DNA of 46,261 nucleotides from Micromonospora sp. MP36 (GTDB taxonomy: Bacteria > Actinomycetota > Actinomycetes > Mycobacteriales > Micromonosporaceae): positions 1 through 46,261 of the forward strand of contig NZ_VSFA01000058.1 in the NCBI RefSeq assembly GCF_008119785.1, written 5' to 3'. Both the position numbers and the translations under genes were made by a program. Positions 24,773 to 32,615 of this stretch are shown here, piece after piece. Under the pieces are notes generated by a model. The model made no database searches and was not told the DNA's origin. It worked only from the letters and a program-made list of their open reading frames with translations. The number at the start of each line of letters is the position of its first letter. The stretch's first letter is position 1.

Positions 24773-26188
24773 TCAGGCGGTGCGGGTCTGCTTCTTGATC
24801 GACGAGTCCTTGGCGACCTTGTCGGCAGCCGCCTGCATCTTGTCGACGAACTGCTGCGCGGTGAGCCGGCCAGCCATCAGCTCCTCGGAGAGGTTCTGGC
24901 TCTCCTTGTCCAGGTCGGCGTAGAAGTCCTGGAACTTGACCGAGATGAGCTCGCTGCCGCCGTTCTTCATGAGGTTGTTCGAGCTGGAGAGCGCCGAGTC
25001 CTGCACGTTGTCGCCGGAGCCCTTGGTGGAGGCCAGCGACTTGGTCAGCTCGGCGAACTTCGCCGAACCCGCCTTGGACAGGATCGCCCGCAGGAACTCC
25101 TTCGCGGCCTCCTTGTTCGGGGCCTTGCTCGGCACGACGAAGCCCTCGCCGGAGGCGGCGAACACGTCCTTCGCCGCCTTGTCGCCCGGGTTGGACCAGT
25201 AGTCGGAGAGCGTCAGCTCGAAGCCCGGCGGGATGGTGGCGGCCATCTCGTTCTTCAGCCAGGTGCCGACCTGGATGAATGCCGCCTTGCCGTCGAGCCA
25301 CGCCTGCTGCGACTGGGTGTGGTCGAGCTTGCCGGGCAGGAGCAGCTTGTCCTTGACCAGCTTCTCCCACGGCTCCAGCGCCTTGAGGACGCCGTCGGCC
25401 TTCCAGGCGTTGTCCTTCAGGTTGTCGATGTCGACGACCACCTGCTTGCCGGCGGACTTCCAGATGCTCGCCATCAGCGCCCAGCGCGGGTAGTAACCGT
25501 GCACCGCGTCGTGGACGTACGGCGCCATGCCCTTGGCCTTGATCTTCGGCGCGAGCGCGAAGAACTCGTCCCAGGTCGTGGGTGCCTGCCAGCCCTCCTT
25601 CTTGAACAGGGCCGCGTTGTACCAGTTGCCCCAGACCGTGTAGGCGACGTTCACGACGTAGAACTTGCCGTTCTGGGTGCCGTCGCCCACCGTGCCCGGC
25701 AGCAGCGAGTCGGCGACGGTGCCCTCACTGTCCCAGGCGGGCGCGGCGAGCAGGTCGTCGAGCGGCTCGATGGCACCCTCGTTGATGAGCGTGCTGCGGT
25801 CCATCATGTCCGCACCCGAGTTCATGACCAGGTCGCTCGGCTGCGTGGCCATCTTCGGCTGCTCTTCGGTCTTGATCTTCTGGGTGGAAGACATGTTGAC
25901 CGTGATGTTCGGGTGCTTGGCGTTGAAGATGACCTTGTCTTCCTTCGCCCACTGGTCACCGAGGCCACCGTTGAAGATGACCACCTTGACCGCGCTGCCG
26001 TCCTTGACACCGAACGGGTTGTGCTTGCTTTTGGCCGCGCCGCCGGTGTCGTCGGACTTCTTCGGCTCGCTGCCGGCGCAGGCGCTGAGCAGCCCCATCG
26101 CCGGGGTGGCGAGGAGGCCGGCCGCGGCGGCCCGGCGAAGCAGGGTCCGGCGGCTGAGGTCGCCGAGGTTTTCGGGGGTAACCGACAT
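24773..26188 (-). CDS. GlcNAc/chitobiose-type ABC substrate-binding lipoprotein (NgcE-like)
   Basis: A 471-residue lipoprotein with a twin-arginine signal (SRRTLLRRAAAAGLLATPAMG) and lipobox LLSAC. The N-terminal mature part KHNPFGVKDGSAVKVVIFNGG and the C-terminal KDSSIKKQTRTA are shared in form with the second binding protein at 33587 and resemble NgcE of the Streptomyces GlcNAc/diacetylchitobiose system. It would capture an amino sugar outside the membrane and hand it to the two permeases. Ligand identity is inferred from the family and from the linked RpiR, SIS and kinase genes. The start has AAGGAGAGA upstream. Confidence 0.82.
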   Translation of the reverse strand: MSVTPENLGDLSRRTLLRRAAAAGLLATPAMGLLSACAGSEPKKSDDTGGAAKSKHNPFGVKDGSAVKVVIFNGGLGDQWAKEDKVIFNAKHPNITVNMSSTQKIKTEEQPKMATQPSDLVMNSGADMMDRSTLINEGAIEPLDDLLAAPAWDSEGTVADSLLPGTVGDGTQNGKFYVVNVAYTVWGNWYNAALFKKEGWQAPTTWDEFFALAPKIKAKGMAPYVHDAVHGYYPRWALMASIWKSAGKQVVVDIDNLKDNAWKADGVLKALEPWEKLVKDKLLLPGKLDHTQSQQAWLDGKAAFIQVGTWLKNEMAATIPPGFELTLSDYWSNPGDKAAKDVFAASGEGFVVPSKAPNKEAAKEFLRAILSKAGSAKFAELTKSLASTKGSGDNVQDSALSSSNNLMKNGGSELISVKFQDFYADLDKESQNLSEELMAGRLTAQQFVDKMQAAADKVAKDSSIKKQTRTA

Positions 26189-26211
26189 CTCTGTCTCTCC
26201 TTGTGGTCGGG

Positions 26212-26961
26212 TCAGGCGGTCCGCCGGAGGCGCCCGGCGTACCGCGACTCGAGGGCGAGGTTGTGCTCGTCCCCACCGGGGACGTTGGCGGAGAGGTAGA
26301 TAGGGGGTACCTCCCCGGCCTGGTGGAACCGTCGTACGACCTCGGCGGTCAGCAGCTGCGCCAGCAGCGCCGCGGTGACCGACGAGACCGCACAGACCGC
26401 GCCGCCGCCCTCGAGCGGCAGCAGTGCGTCGCCGTACGGCGCGCCGTTGTCCAGCACGACGTCGGCGAGGTCGGCGAGCCGGTGCCCGGACGGATGTCGC
26501 GGGGCGACCCGTGCCGTGTGCTCGACCGAGGTGACCGCGATCAGCGGGTGGCCGTGCGCCCGGACCAGCGTCGCCAACTCGACGACCGAGCCGTTGATGC
26601 CGGACTGGGAGGCGACCACGAACACGTCCCCGGGCTGCGGCGCCGCCAGGGCGTAGAGCTGGTGCGCCACGGCCGGGTCGCGTTCCAGCTTGGGGTCGGC
26701 GAGCACGTCGCGGGGCGCGCCGCCGTGCAGCACGAGGTCGTGCAGGGAGAGTCGGTTGGTGGGCACCAGCCCGCCGGCCCGGGCCACCAGCTCGGCGGCG
26801 AACGCCTCGGAGTGGCCGGCGCCGAAGGCCTGCAGCACCCCGCCGGCGCGCAGCCCGGCGGCGATCAGGTCGGCGGCCCGGTCCACCGCCTCCGCCTGCG
26901 TGTCGACCAGCCGGTCGAGCACCGGGCGGACGGCGTCCGCGTACCGCTGGGCGCTGATCAT
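26212..26961 (-). CDS. SIS-domain sugar isomerase-like protein (UPF0309 type)
   Basis: A 249-residue single SIS domain. GVLQAFGAGHSEAFAAELVARAGG and VFVVASQSGINGSVVELA are the phosphosugar-binding loops, the latter with the serine-rich SQSG. It is shorter than MurQ (about 300 residues) and matches the UPF0309 group, so it is probably not a MurNAc-6-P etherase, although a related role on amino-sugar phosphates is reasonable. Its ATG overlaps the regulator stop by 4 nt (ATGA). The binding-protein gene follows after 23 nt, so it is in the transporter operon. Confidence 0.82.
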   Translation of the reverse strand: MISAQRYADAVRPVLDRLVDTQAEAVDRAADLIAAGLRAGGVLQAFGAGHSEAFAAELVARAGGLVPTNRLSLHDLVLHGGAPRDVLADPKLERDPAVAHQLYALAAPQPGDVFVVASQSGINGSVVELATLVRAHGHPLIAVTSVEHTARVAPRHPSGHRLADLADVVLDNGAPYGDALLPLEGGGAVCAVSSVTAALLAQLLTAEVVRRFHQAGEVPPIYLSANVPGGDEHNLALESRYAGRLRRTA

Positions 26962-27920
26962 GAGGTGGCCCCCTTCGCGGACTTGTGCCCGTCGACGGCC
27001 TGCGCGGTACGCCGGAAGGCCGCGTGGGCGCGGTCGTGGGTGCGCTGCGCCACGGCGATGTACAGCAGATCGAGCACGACGAGCTGGGGGTGCCGGGCGG
27101 AGAGCGCGTCCGGCCGGAAGGTGGTGGCCTGGCTGGCGGTGACCAGCACGATGTCGGCGAGCTCGGCCAGCGGCGAGCGCGGGAAGCCGGTCAGCGCGAT
27201 CGTGGTGGCGCCTCGACTGCCGGCCTCGGCGAGCATCTCGATGGTCTCCCGGGTCTGCCCGGTGTGCGAGATGCCCAGCGCCACGTCGCCGACGCCGAGC
27301 AGCGCGGCGCTGGCCAGCCCCTCGTGCACGTCGCTCCAGGCCCAGGCGGCCACCCCGATGCGGTGCAGGCTGAACTGCATCTCCTCGCCCACCAGCGCGC
27401 TGCCGCTGGCGCCGAAGATGTTCACTCGGCTCGCCCCGGCGATGGCCACCGCCGCCTTCTCCACCTCGGCGAGGTCGAGCAGTGCGGCGGTGTCGTGCAT
27501 GGCGCGGGTGTCGGCGGCCATGATCTGGTCGAGGACCCGGGACAGCGGGTCGCTGGGCTGGATCTCCCGGCCGATGTCGACTGTCCAGCCGGCCGAACGC
27601 GCCCGGCCGGTCTCCGCGGCGATGCCGAGCCGCAGGTCGGCGTAGCCCTCGAAGCCCATCGCCCGGCAGAACCGGGTGATGGTCGCCGGTGAGGTGCCGC
27701 TGCGCTCGGCCAATTCCACGATGGTGGCCCGGGCCGCCGCCTCCGGGTCGCTGAGCACGTGCTCGGCGACCCGGCGCAACGCTCCCGTCAGCTCCCCGGC
27801 CCCGGCCCGGACCCTGGCCAGCACGCCGTCGGAGGAGACCGCCACCGCACCCCGCCGGTCGACCGCGTCGGCGTCGACCACCGCGGTCCCCGCGGGGGTG
27901 TTCACCTCGTGATCAACCAT
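26958..27920 (-). CDS. MurR/RpiR family transcriptional regulator
   Basis: A 320-residue regulator. An N-terminal HTH_6 domain (LRRVAEHVLSDPEAAARATIVELAERSGTSPATITRFCRAMGF region, residues about 48-92) is followed by a SIS sensor domain (INIFGASGSALVGEEM-like, GISHTGQTRETIEMLA). It probably senses a phosphorylated amino sugar made by the divergent kinase and controls the operon SIS-binding protein-permeases of which it is the first gene. A palindrome overlapping its own promoter suggests autoregulation. Confidence 0.9.
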   Translation of the reverse strand: MVDHEVNTPAGTAVVDADAVDRRGAVAVSSDGVLARVRAGAGELTGALRRVAEHVLSDPEAAARATIVELAERSGTSPATITRFCRAMGFEGYADLRLGIAAETGRARSAGWTVDIGREIQPSDPLSRVLDQIMAADTRAMHDTAALLDLAEVEKAAVAIAGASRVNIFGASGSALVGEEMQFSLHRIGVAAWAWSDVHEGLASAALLGVGDVALGISHTGQTRETIEMLAEAGSRGATTIALTGFPRSPLAELADIVLVTASQATTFRPDALSARHPQLVVLDLLYIAVAQRTHDRAHAAFRRTAQAVDGHKSAKGATS

Positions 27921-27956
27921 GGGACGCCTTTCGGAAAAGAGTGTTAACTGTTAGTG

Positions 27957-27990
27957 GTAAAAGTTCTTACTGAGGACCCCTCCGTGTCAA
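27957..27990 (-). promoter_or_regulatory. promoter and candidate RpiR operator
   Basis: On the minus strand a perfect -35 TTGACA (27985-27990) lies about 16 bp ahead of an imperfect palindrome GTAAGAACTTTTAC (27957-27970) that covers the -10 position. It sits 37-70 nt upstream of the regulator ATG, in the region shared with the divergent kinase gene. Confidence 0.5.
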
Positions 27991-28119
27991 GGCCGTGGGC
28001 GAAGTTTTCAAACTGTTACCCGGCGCACAGCCGCCGACAGAGCGGTGGATCTTGCCTCGGGGGGGCCGGGCAGACCAGCATGAAGGGCCACAACGCCCGA
28101 GCGCAGGGAGGCCCATCCG

Positions 28120-29109
28120 ATGTCCGACACCGTCGTGGTCGGCCTCGACGTCGGGGGTACGTCCACCCGCGCCGCCGCCGTCAGCCTCGACGGCATACGA
28201 CTCGGCACCGGCCGAGCCGGCGGCGGCAACCCCACCAGCCACGGCGCCGATCGGGCCGCCGTCGAACTGCTCGCCGCGCTACGCGCCGCGCTCGCCGACG
28301 TCGACCCAACCCGGGTACGCGCCGGCGTCATCGGGCTGGCCGGGGCCGGCCGGATCCTCGCCGACCCGGGGGGACGGGCCGCCTTCGACCGGGCCTGGTC
28401 CGACGCGGGCCTGCGCTGCCCCTACGCCGTGCACGGCGACGCGCTCGTCGCGTACGCCTCGGGCACTGCGGCCCCGGACGGCACGGTGCTCATCGCCGGC
28501 ACCGGCGCGATCGCCGCCCAGGTACGCGACCTGCGCCTGGACCGCACCGCCGACGGGCACGGCTGGCTGCTCGGCGACGCCGGCTCGGGGTTCTGGCTGG
28601 GCCGGGAGGCAGTGCGGCGGCTGCTGTCCGACCTGGACCGCGCCGACCTGCCAGGCGAACTGGCCCGCCGCGTGCTCGCCGAGCTGACCGGCTCGACCGA
28701 GGTGGCGACCCGGCCGCGGGCGACCGCCGAGGCCGTCGTGCAGGCGGTCACCCGGCGACCGCCGGTGGAACTGGCCCGGCTCGCGCCGCTGGTGGTGACC
28801 GCGGCCCGGGCAGGCGAGGCGACCGCCCAGGCGCTGATCGGCGAGGCCGCCATGCTGCTCGCGGAGAACGTCGCCCGGATCCGGCCGCCCGGCGCGGCCG
28901 ACCCGGTGGTGCTCGGCGGCGGGCTGCTCACCGGGGACACCCCGCTCGCCGCCGCGGTCCGCGCCGAGCTGGCCCGCCGGTGGCCGGACGCGCCGCTGCA
29001 CCCGGCCGGCGACGGGGCGGCAGCCGCGGCCTGGCTCGCCGCCCGCGACCTGCCCGAGGTCACCGACCCGGCAGCCCTGCACGCCCTCCTGGTCCCGGCA
29101 ACCGCCTGA
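28120..29109 (+). CDS. N-acetylglucosamine kinase-like BadF/BadG/BcrA/BcrD ATPase
   Basis: A 329-residue ASKHA-fold kinase. The phosphate-1 motif is VVGLDVGGTSTRAAAVSLDG, VLIAGTGAIAAQV is phosphate-2, and GWLLGDAGSGFWLGREA is the NagK-type signature. DPVVLGGGLLTGD is the adenosine loop. It likely phosphorylates GlcNAc or a related amino sugar imported by the neighbouring transporter. AGGGAGG lies at good distance before the ATG. It is divergent from the RpiR operon with 199 nt between, where the operator sits. Confidence 0.85.
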   Translation: MSDTVVVGLDVGGTSTRAAAVSLDGIRLGTGRAGGGNPTSHGADRAAVELLAALRAALADVDPTRVRAGVIGLAGAGRILADPGGRAAFDRAWSDAGLRCPYAVHGDALVAYASGTAAPDGTVLIAGTGAIAAQVRDLRLDRTADGHGWLLGDAGSGFWLGREAVRRLLSDLDRADLPGELARRVLAELTGSTEVATRPRATAEAVVQAVTRRPPVELARLAPLVVTAARAGEATAQALIGEAAMLLAENVARIRPPGAADPVVLGGGLLTGDTPLAAAVRAELARRWPDAPLHPAGDGAAAAAWLAARDLPEVTDPAALHALLVPATA

Positions 29110-29172
29110 CGCCCGCCCGCCGGCCGGTTCCTCGCCCACCCAGCCTGAGCACCCCGCGCCCCCGCGCCCCCC

Positions 29173-29297
29173 GCCGAGCGCCGAGCGCCGAGCGCCGAGC
29201 GCCGAGCGCCGAGCGCCGAGCGCCGAGCGCCGAGCGCCGAGCGCCGAGCGCCGAGCGCCGAGCGCCGAGCGCCGAGCGCCGAGCGCCGAGCGCCGAG
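29173..29297. repeat. heptanucleotide satellite (GCCGAGC), about 18 copies
   Basis: Seventeen perfect copies of GCCGAGC plus six bases of another run for 125 nt with no variant unit. It begins 63 nt after the kinase stop. Because 7 is not a multiple of 3, each frame reads as a repeated 7-residue peptide, but no start or ribosome binding site supports translation. Perfect identity points to recent expansion by slippage. Confidence 0.95.
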
Positions 29298-29484
29298 GAA
29301 CCATAACCCCGGCCCACCTGTGGACCTGACATCACCAACGACTCACGACCGACAGGCCCAACACCCGACCCGTGGGACCGCGCAGCCGGCGACGGGTCAG
29401 GCCACCTGAGTCGTTGCCGCTATCAGCTCCAAAGCACCCCAACGAACCATCACCGCCACCCACGACGAGACGACCCAGCCCCAC

Positions 29485-29578
29485 CTACAAACTTGATGAC
29501 GCAGACGACTCAGCACCGGACGCCGGCACCAATCACCACCCACCCCGACCCGAATCATTCGCGTCATCAAGTTCGTAG
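29485..29578. repeat. inverted-repeat element with 18-bp arms
   Basis: Arms 29485-29502 (CTACAAACTTGATGACGC) and 29561-29578 match in inverted orientation at 17 of 18 positions around a 58-nt core. An outer pair of 10-bp inverted copies of CAACGACTCA occurs at about 29336 and 29408, and a related ACGACTCAG at 29505. It looks like a small non-autonomous or REP-like repeat. Confidence 0.6.
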
Positions 29579-29589
29579 CGCCCGAAGGA

Positions 29590-29790
29590 GACCCGCGGCC
29601 GCCGGCGACGCGAAGGCTCGCCGCGGCGCGAAGGCCGGCGACCACGACCCGCCCGCCGCTGCGGCACACCCGGACCACCTCGGACGCGGCCTGATCCGGC
29701 TCGGCCACGTGGTGCGGGGTGCGAAAGCCCGCCGCCGTGTCGGCTCCGCCGGGCGCGAAAGCCCGCCGGGGCGCGAAGGCCCGGCGAGTG
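29590..29790 (-). pseudogene. possible methyltransferase C-terminal relic
   Basis: On the minus strand a frame reads RTPHHVAEPDQAASEVVRV followed by CRSGGRVVVAGL. This resembles the motif around the end of the class I methyltransferase fold (H-x-x-D-P...E-x-x-R-V-x-x-P-G-G-R-x-V-V). No N-terminal SAM-binding glycine motif is present upstream, and the frame continues into low-quality sequence. A chance resemblance cannot be excluded. Confidence 0.3.
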
Positions 29791-29819
29791 GGCAGGCCCG
29801 GCGGGCGGATAGGCGGAAG

Positions 29820-30251
29820 TCAGGGCAGGGCGGTGAGGGTCTGCTCGAGGCGGCGCCAGACGTGACTGCGCCAGCCGCCGTCGAGCAGGGTGAAGGTGCG
29901 CCGCTGCACCGGGTCGTCCGGGTCGAAGCCGGCGTGCTCCAGGAACAGCCGGGTGCCCCGTCCCTCGGGCACCAGGGTCCAGCTGACCACGGTGTCCAGG
30001 CGGCCACCGCGCCAGGCCCAGCGCAGTCGGCGCGGCTCGTCCAACTCCAGCACCTCGCAGTGGATCACACCGTCGAACCCCTGACCGGGGCGCGGGTTGG
30101 TGCGGAAGCTGAACCGGTGCCCCGGGACGGGCCGGAAGTCGTTCGGCATGAGCCAGCGGGCCAGCAGATCAGAATCGGTCAGCGCCCGCCAGACCTTGGC
30201 CGGCGGGTGGGGCAGGAACTGGTCGAGGGCGATCGCCGTCGACTCACTCAT
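29820..30251 (-). CDS. SRPBCC (AHSA1-like) domain protein
   Basis: A 143-residue START-like fold protein. DQFLPHPPAKVWRALTDSDLLARWL at the start and the C-terminal GGWRSHVWRRLEQTL are typical of Activator-of-Hsp90 homologue-1-like proteins. These are often encoded directly after an ArsR regulator in actinobacteria. It presumably binds a hydrophobic ligand, with no enzyme activity evident. The ATG overlaps the arsR stop by 8 nt. Confidence 0.88.
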   Translation of the reverse strand: MSESTAIALDQFLPHPPAKVWRALTDSDLLARWLMPNDFRPVPGHRFSFRTNPRPGQGFDGVIHCEVLELDEPRRLRWAWRGGRLDTVVSWTLVPEGRGTRLFLEHAGFDPDDPVQRRTFTLLDGGWRSHVWRRLEQTLTALP

Positions 30252-30564
30252 CGGGCAGCCCGTCCAACACCTCGCGCAGGTCGGCCAGGCGGGCCCGCCA
30301 GAACCGCTCGTACGGGCCGAGCCAGTCGGCCACCTGGCGCAGCGGCTCGGGTCGCAGCGCGTAGAACCGCTGCCGGCCGACGGGCTGTTCGGTCACCAGC
30401 CCGGCGTCCTTGAGCACGCGCAGGTGCTCGGAGAGGCTGGGCCGGCGCATCTCGAAGTGGTCGGCGAGCCGCTGCACCGGCTGTTCGCCCCGTTCGAGCA
30501 GCAGCCGGAGTACCTCGCGCCGGGTGGGGTTGGCCAGCGCGGCGAAGACGTCCCCCTCAGACAC
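30244..30564 (-). CDS. ArsR family transcriptional regulator
   Basis: A 106-residue winged-helix repressor. DVFAALANPTRREVLRLLLERGE and RRPSLSEHLRVLKDAGLV are the ArsR HTH. There are no metal-binding cysteines, so it belongs to the non-metal group usually coupled to SRPBCC genes. It is the middle gene of a three-gene operon, overlapping the VOC gene stop and the SRPBCC start by 8 nt each, and is likely to repress through the palindrome in front of the operon. Confidence 0.9.
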   Translation of the reverse strand: MSEGDVFAALANPTRREVLRLLLERGEQPVQRLADHFEMRRPSLSEHLRVLKDAGLVTEQPVGRQRFYALRPEPLRQVADWLGPYERFWRARLADLREVLDGLPDE

Positions 30565-30931
30565 GGGTCGCCTGGAGCACGATGCCGTTGCCGTCCGGGT
30601 CGTCGAACGTGACGTACCGGCCCCACGGCGCGGTCTGGATGCCGCCGTCGGCGAACACCACGCCCCGCTCCCGCAGTCGAGCCACGTCGGCGTCGAGGTC
30701 GTCGGTCTCCAGCACCAGGCCCTTGAGCGAGCCGGGAGGCATGGTCGGGAACCAGGTGACCAGGGTCAGCGCGGTCGCCGCGCCCTTCGGGGCGACCTGG
30801 ACCCAGCGACCGCCGGGCCCCATCGGGTTGTCCCAGACGAGGTCGAAGCCAAGGACGTCGACGTAGAAGTCTCGGGCGCGGTCCTGGTCGCTGACGGGTA
30901 CGGAGACGAGCTGCACATGGGTCACGGTCAT
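30557..30931 (-). CDS. VOC family (glyoxalase/bleomycin-resistance fold) protein
   Basis: A 124-residue protein with paired beta-alpha-beta-beta-beta modules: VQLVSVPVSDQDRARDFYVDVLGF and the second module ending in RYVTFDDPDGNGIVLQ. Metal ligands of glyoxalase-type enzymes (H5 and the terminal E) are only partly present. The function is probably binding or modification of a small molecule. The ATG at 30931 sits about 7 nt after a -10 box, so the operon mRNA is predicted to be leaderless. The frame extending to 31174 is spurious. Confidence 0.88.
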   Translation of the reverse strand: MTVTHVQLVSVPVSDQDRARDFYVDVLGFDLVWDNPMGPGGRWVQVAPKGAATALTLVTWFPTMPPGSLKGLVLETDDLDADVARLRERGVVFADGGIQTAPWGRYVTFDDPDGNGIVLQATRV

Positions 30932-30937
30932 GCCATC

Positions 30938-30967
30938 ACAATAGGTAGGAGATTTCCTACCGGTCAA
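30938..30967 (-). promoter_or_regulatory. promoter with ArsR operator as its spacer
   Basis: On the minus strand: -35 TTGACC (30962-30967), then the palindrome GGTAGGAAATCTCCTACC (30944-30961) as an exact 18-bp spacer, then -10 TATTGT (30938-30943). The VOC ATG is at 30931. A dimeric repressor on the palindrome would physically replace RNA polymerase. Confidence 0.75.
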
Positions 30968-31017
30968 ATCGAGCGTGGGCCGGTCGACCGACGTCGACCG
31001 GCCCCGCTCCGCGTCCG

Positions 31018-31620
31018 TCAGGCGGTTGGGTAGCCCGGATGCCCCTGCGGCTGCCCGTGGTGCCCCTGGGGCTGGCCGTACTGGCCCTGCGGGATCTGGT
31101 GGCCGGGCTGCGCCGGGTGACCCGGCTGCGGGGCCTGGCCGTAGTGGCCCTGGCCCGGCTGGGCCTGGCCCCACGCGGCGGGCTGAGCCTGCGGGGCCTG
31201 CCCATACGGGGCCGGCTGGGCCTGCGGGGCCTGGCCGTACGGGGCCGGCTGACCGTAAGGGGCAGCCTGGCCCTGCGGAGCCGGCCAGCCCTGCGCCGGC
31301 TGGCCGGGCCCGACCGGCTGGCCGTAGCCGGGCTGGGCCGCGCCGGCGAACTGGTGCGCCGCTGCCTGCTCGCGGGCCTCCTTGCGCGCCTTGAACGCCC
31401 GGACGATCAGCAGGATCGGCAGGATAAAGACGTAGAAGAAGATCCGGTACGTCCCGCCCTCGAAGAGGAACATCAGGTAGAAGCCGTAGCCGAACATGGC
31501 CAGGCCGACGACGACGTTGAGGATCCGGGATCCGGTGGACTGCTCGCGGATCGCCAGGCCCAAGACGATCATCGCGATGCCGCCGAGCAGCAGCAGCAAG
31601 TCATAGATGAGGAAGAACAT
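31018..31620 (-). CDS. membrane protein with Pro/Gln/Tyr-Gly repeat tail
   Basis: A 200-residue protein. Three hydrophobic segments (about residues 2-24, 33-54, 57-75) are followed by a charged KARKEAREQAAAHQ stretch. A tail of about 110 residues of degenerate APYGQ / QPGH / QPQGH repeats follows. The tail is low-complexity and probably disordered, a common design for actinobacterial membrane proteins of unknown function. I do not recognise the family. It stands alone between the VOC operon and the second sugar transporter. Confidence 0.7.
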   Translation of the reverse strand: MFFLIYDLLLLLGGIAMIVLGLAIREQSTGSRILNVVVGLAMFGYGFYLMFLFEGGTYRIFFYVFILPILLIVRAFKARKEAREQAAAHQFAGAAQPGYGQPVGPGQPAQGWPAPQGQAAPYGQPAPYGQAPQAQPAPYGQAPQAQPAAWGQAQPGQGHYGQAPQPGHPAQPGHQIPQGQYGQPQGHHGQPQGHPGYPTA

Positions 31621-31709
31621 CTGATTCCTGTCAATCGGTGAAGATGCCGGCCCACCATAGGGGAGTCGTCACTGGCCCCGCTGCCCCGTTGCCTGTGGCA
31701 ACCGCCACC

Positions 31710-32615
31710 TCATTTGAGCTGGCCAGCGGTGAGGCCCGCCTGGATCTGCCGCTGGAACGCCGCGTAGACCACCAGCACCGGCAGTGTGGCGATGGTCAGA
31801 CCGGCGAACAGGCCGCTGTAGTCGCCCTGATAGCCCTGGCTGACCGCGAGTGCCGTGAGGCCCTGGGCCAGGACGTACTTCGAGTCGTCGCCCTGCATGA
31901 GCACCTGCGGCAGGATGAACTGGTTCCAGTGGCTCAGGAAGTTGAAGATCGCCACGCTGATCAGTCCCGGACGCGCCATCGGCAGCATCACCCGGAAGAA
32001 CAGCCGGAAATGGCCGCACCCGTCGATCAGGGCCGCCTCCGCGACCGCGGTCGGCAGGGTGCGGAAGAACGCGGTCAGGAAGAACACCGTGAACGGCAGC
32101 GAGTACGCCGCGTACACCAGCATGAGGCCGGGCCAGGTGCCGAGCAGACCGGCGTTGCGGACAACGAAGAAGAGCGGGACGAGGGCGAGGAAGACCGGGA
32201 ACATCATGCCGCCGACGAACAGGTAGTAGGCGACCTGACGGCCCCGGAACTCGTAGCGCGCGAAGACGTACGCCGCGGTCGCGCCGAGCAGCATCGTCAG
32301 CGTGAGCGAACCCGCCACCACGATGGCGCTGTTGAGGAAGTACCGGCCGATGTGCGCCTCGGTCCAGGCCCGGGCCCAGTTGTCCAGGCGCAGCGCGCCG
32401 GGCAGCCCCCACGGGTCGGAGAGGATCTCGCCGTCGCTCTTGAACGAGCTGAGGAACATCCACAGCAGCGGCAGCACGGTCAGCGCGCCCCAGACCAGCA
32501 GGAAGCCGTGCGACGCGACTTTCACCACGCCCAGCTCGCGGCGGGCCGGCGCCGGGTCGTGGCGGGTCGGGCCCGGCTCCGCGCCCGTCGTGGTGGGCCT
32601 GTCCAGGGTGGTCAT
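31710..32615 (-). CDS. sugar ABC transporter permease, MalG/NgcG-like (second system)
   Basis: A 301-residue permease with a short Pro/Arg-rich cytoplasmic head and the EAA loop EAALIDGCGHFRLFFRVMLP. The ATG at 32615 overlaps the stop of the other permease by 4 nt (ATGA). The frame continuing upstream to 33332 is a shadow. It is a paralogue of the permease at 22842 (both end in QSGLTAG/QAGLTAG). No ATPase gene is attached, so it too depends on an ATPase elsewhere. Confidence 0.88.
   Translation of the reverse strand: MTTLDRPTTTGAEPGPTRHDPAPARRELGVVKVASHGFLLVWGALTVLPLLWMFLSSFKSDGEILSDPWGLPGALRLDNWARAWTEAHIGRYFLNSAIVVAGSLTLTMLLGATAAYVFARYEFRGRQVAYYLFVGGMMFPVFLALVPLFFVVRNAGLLGTWPGLMLVYAAYSLPFTVFFLTAFFRTLPTAVAEAALIDGCGHFRLFFRVMLPMARPGLISVAIFNFLSHWNQFILPQVLMQGDDSKYVLAQGLTALAVSQGYQGDYSGLFAGLTIATLPVLVVYAAFQRQIQAGLTAGQLK

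Larger units (their letters stand above)
29110..29819. other. gene-free repeat region
   Basis: No intact gene is supported in about 700 nt. The stretch holds a heptanucleotide satellite, inverted repeats and a possible methyltransferase relic, each listed separately. Confidence 0.7.

Noticed and set aside
26212..26961. MurQ (MurNAc-6-phosphate etherase)
   Set aside because: The protein is about 50 residues too short and its loops follow the UPF0309 SIS pattern.
27921..28119. DasR-type operator (ACTGGTCTAGACCAGT-like) controlling the GlcNAc genes
   Set aside because: No sequence close to that palindrome was seen here or upstream of either binding-protein gene.
29173..29297. CRISPR-like array or coding repeat
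   Set aside because: There are no spacers, the unit is 7 nt, and no cas genes are present. The repeated 7-residue peptide frames lack a start signal and occur on both strands equally.
31018..31350. DNA tandem repeat in the tail-repeat membrane protein gene
   Set aside because: The repetition is at protein level (APYGQ-like units) with diverged codons, so it is coding low complexity and not a separate element.
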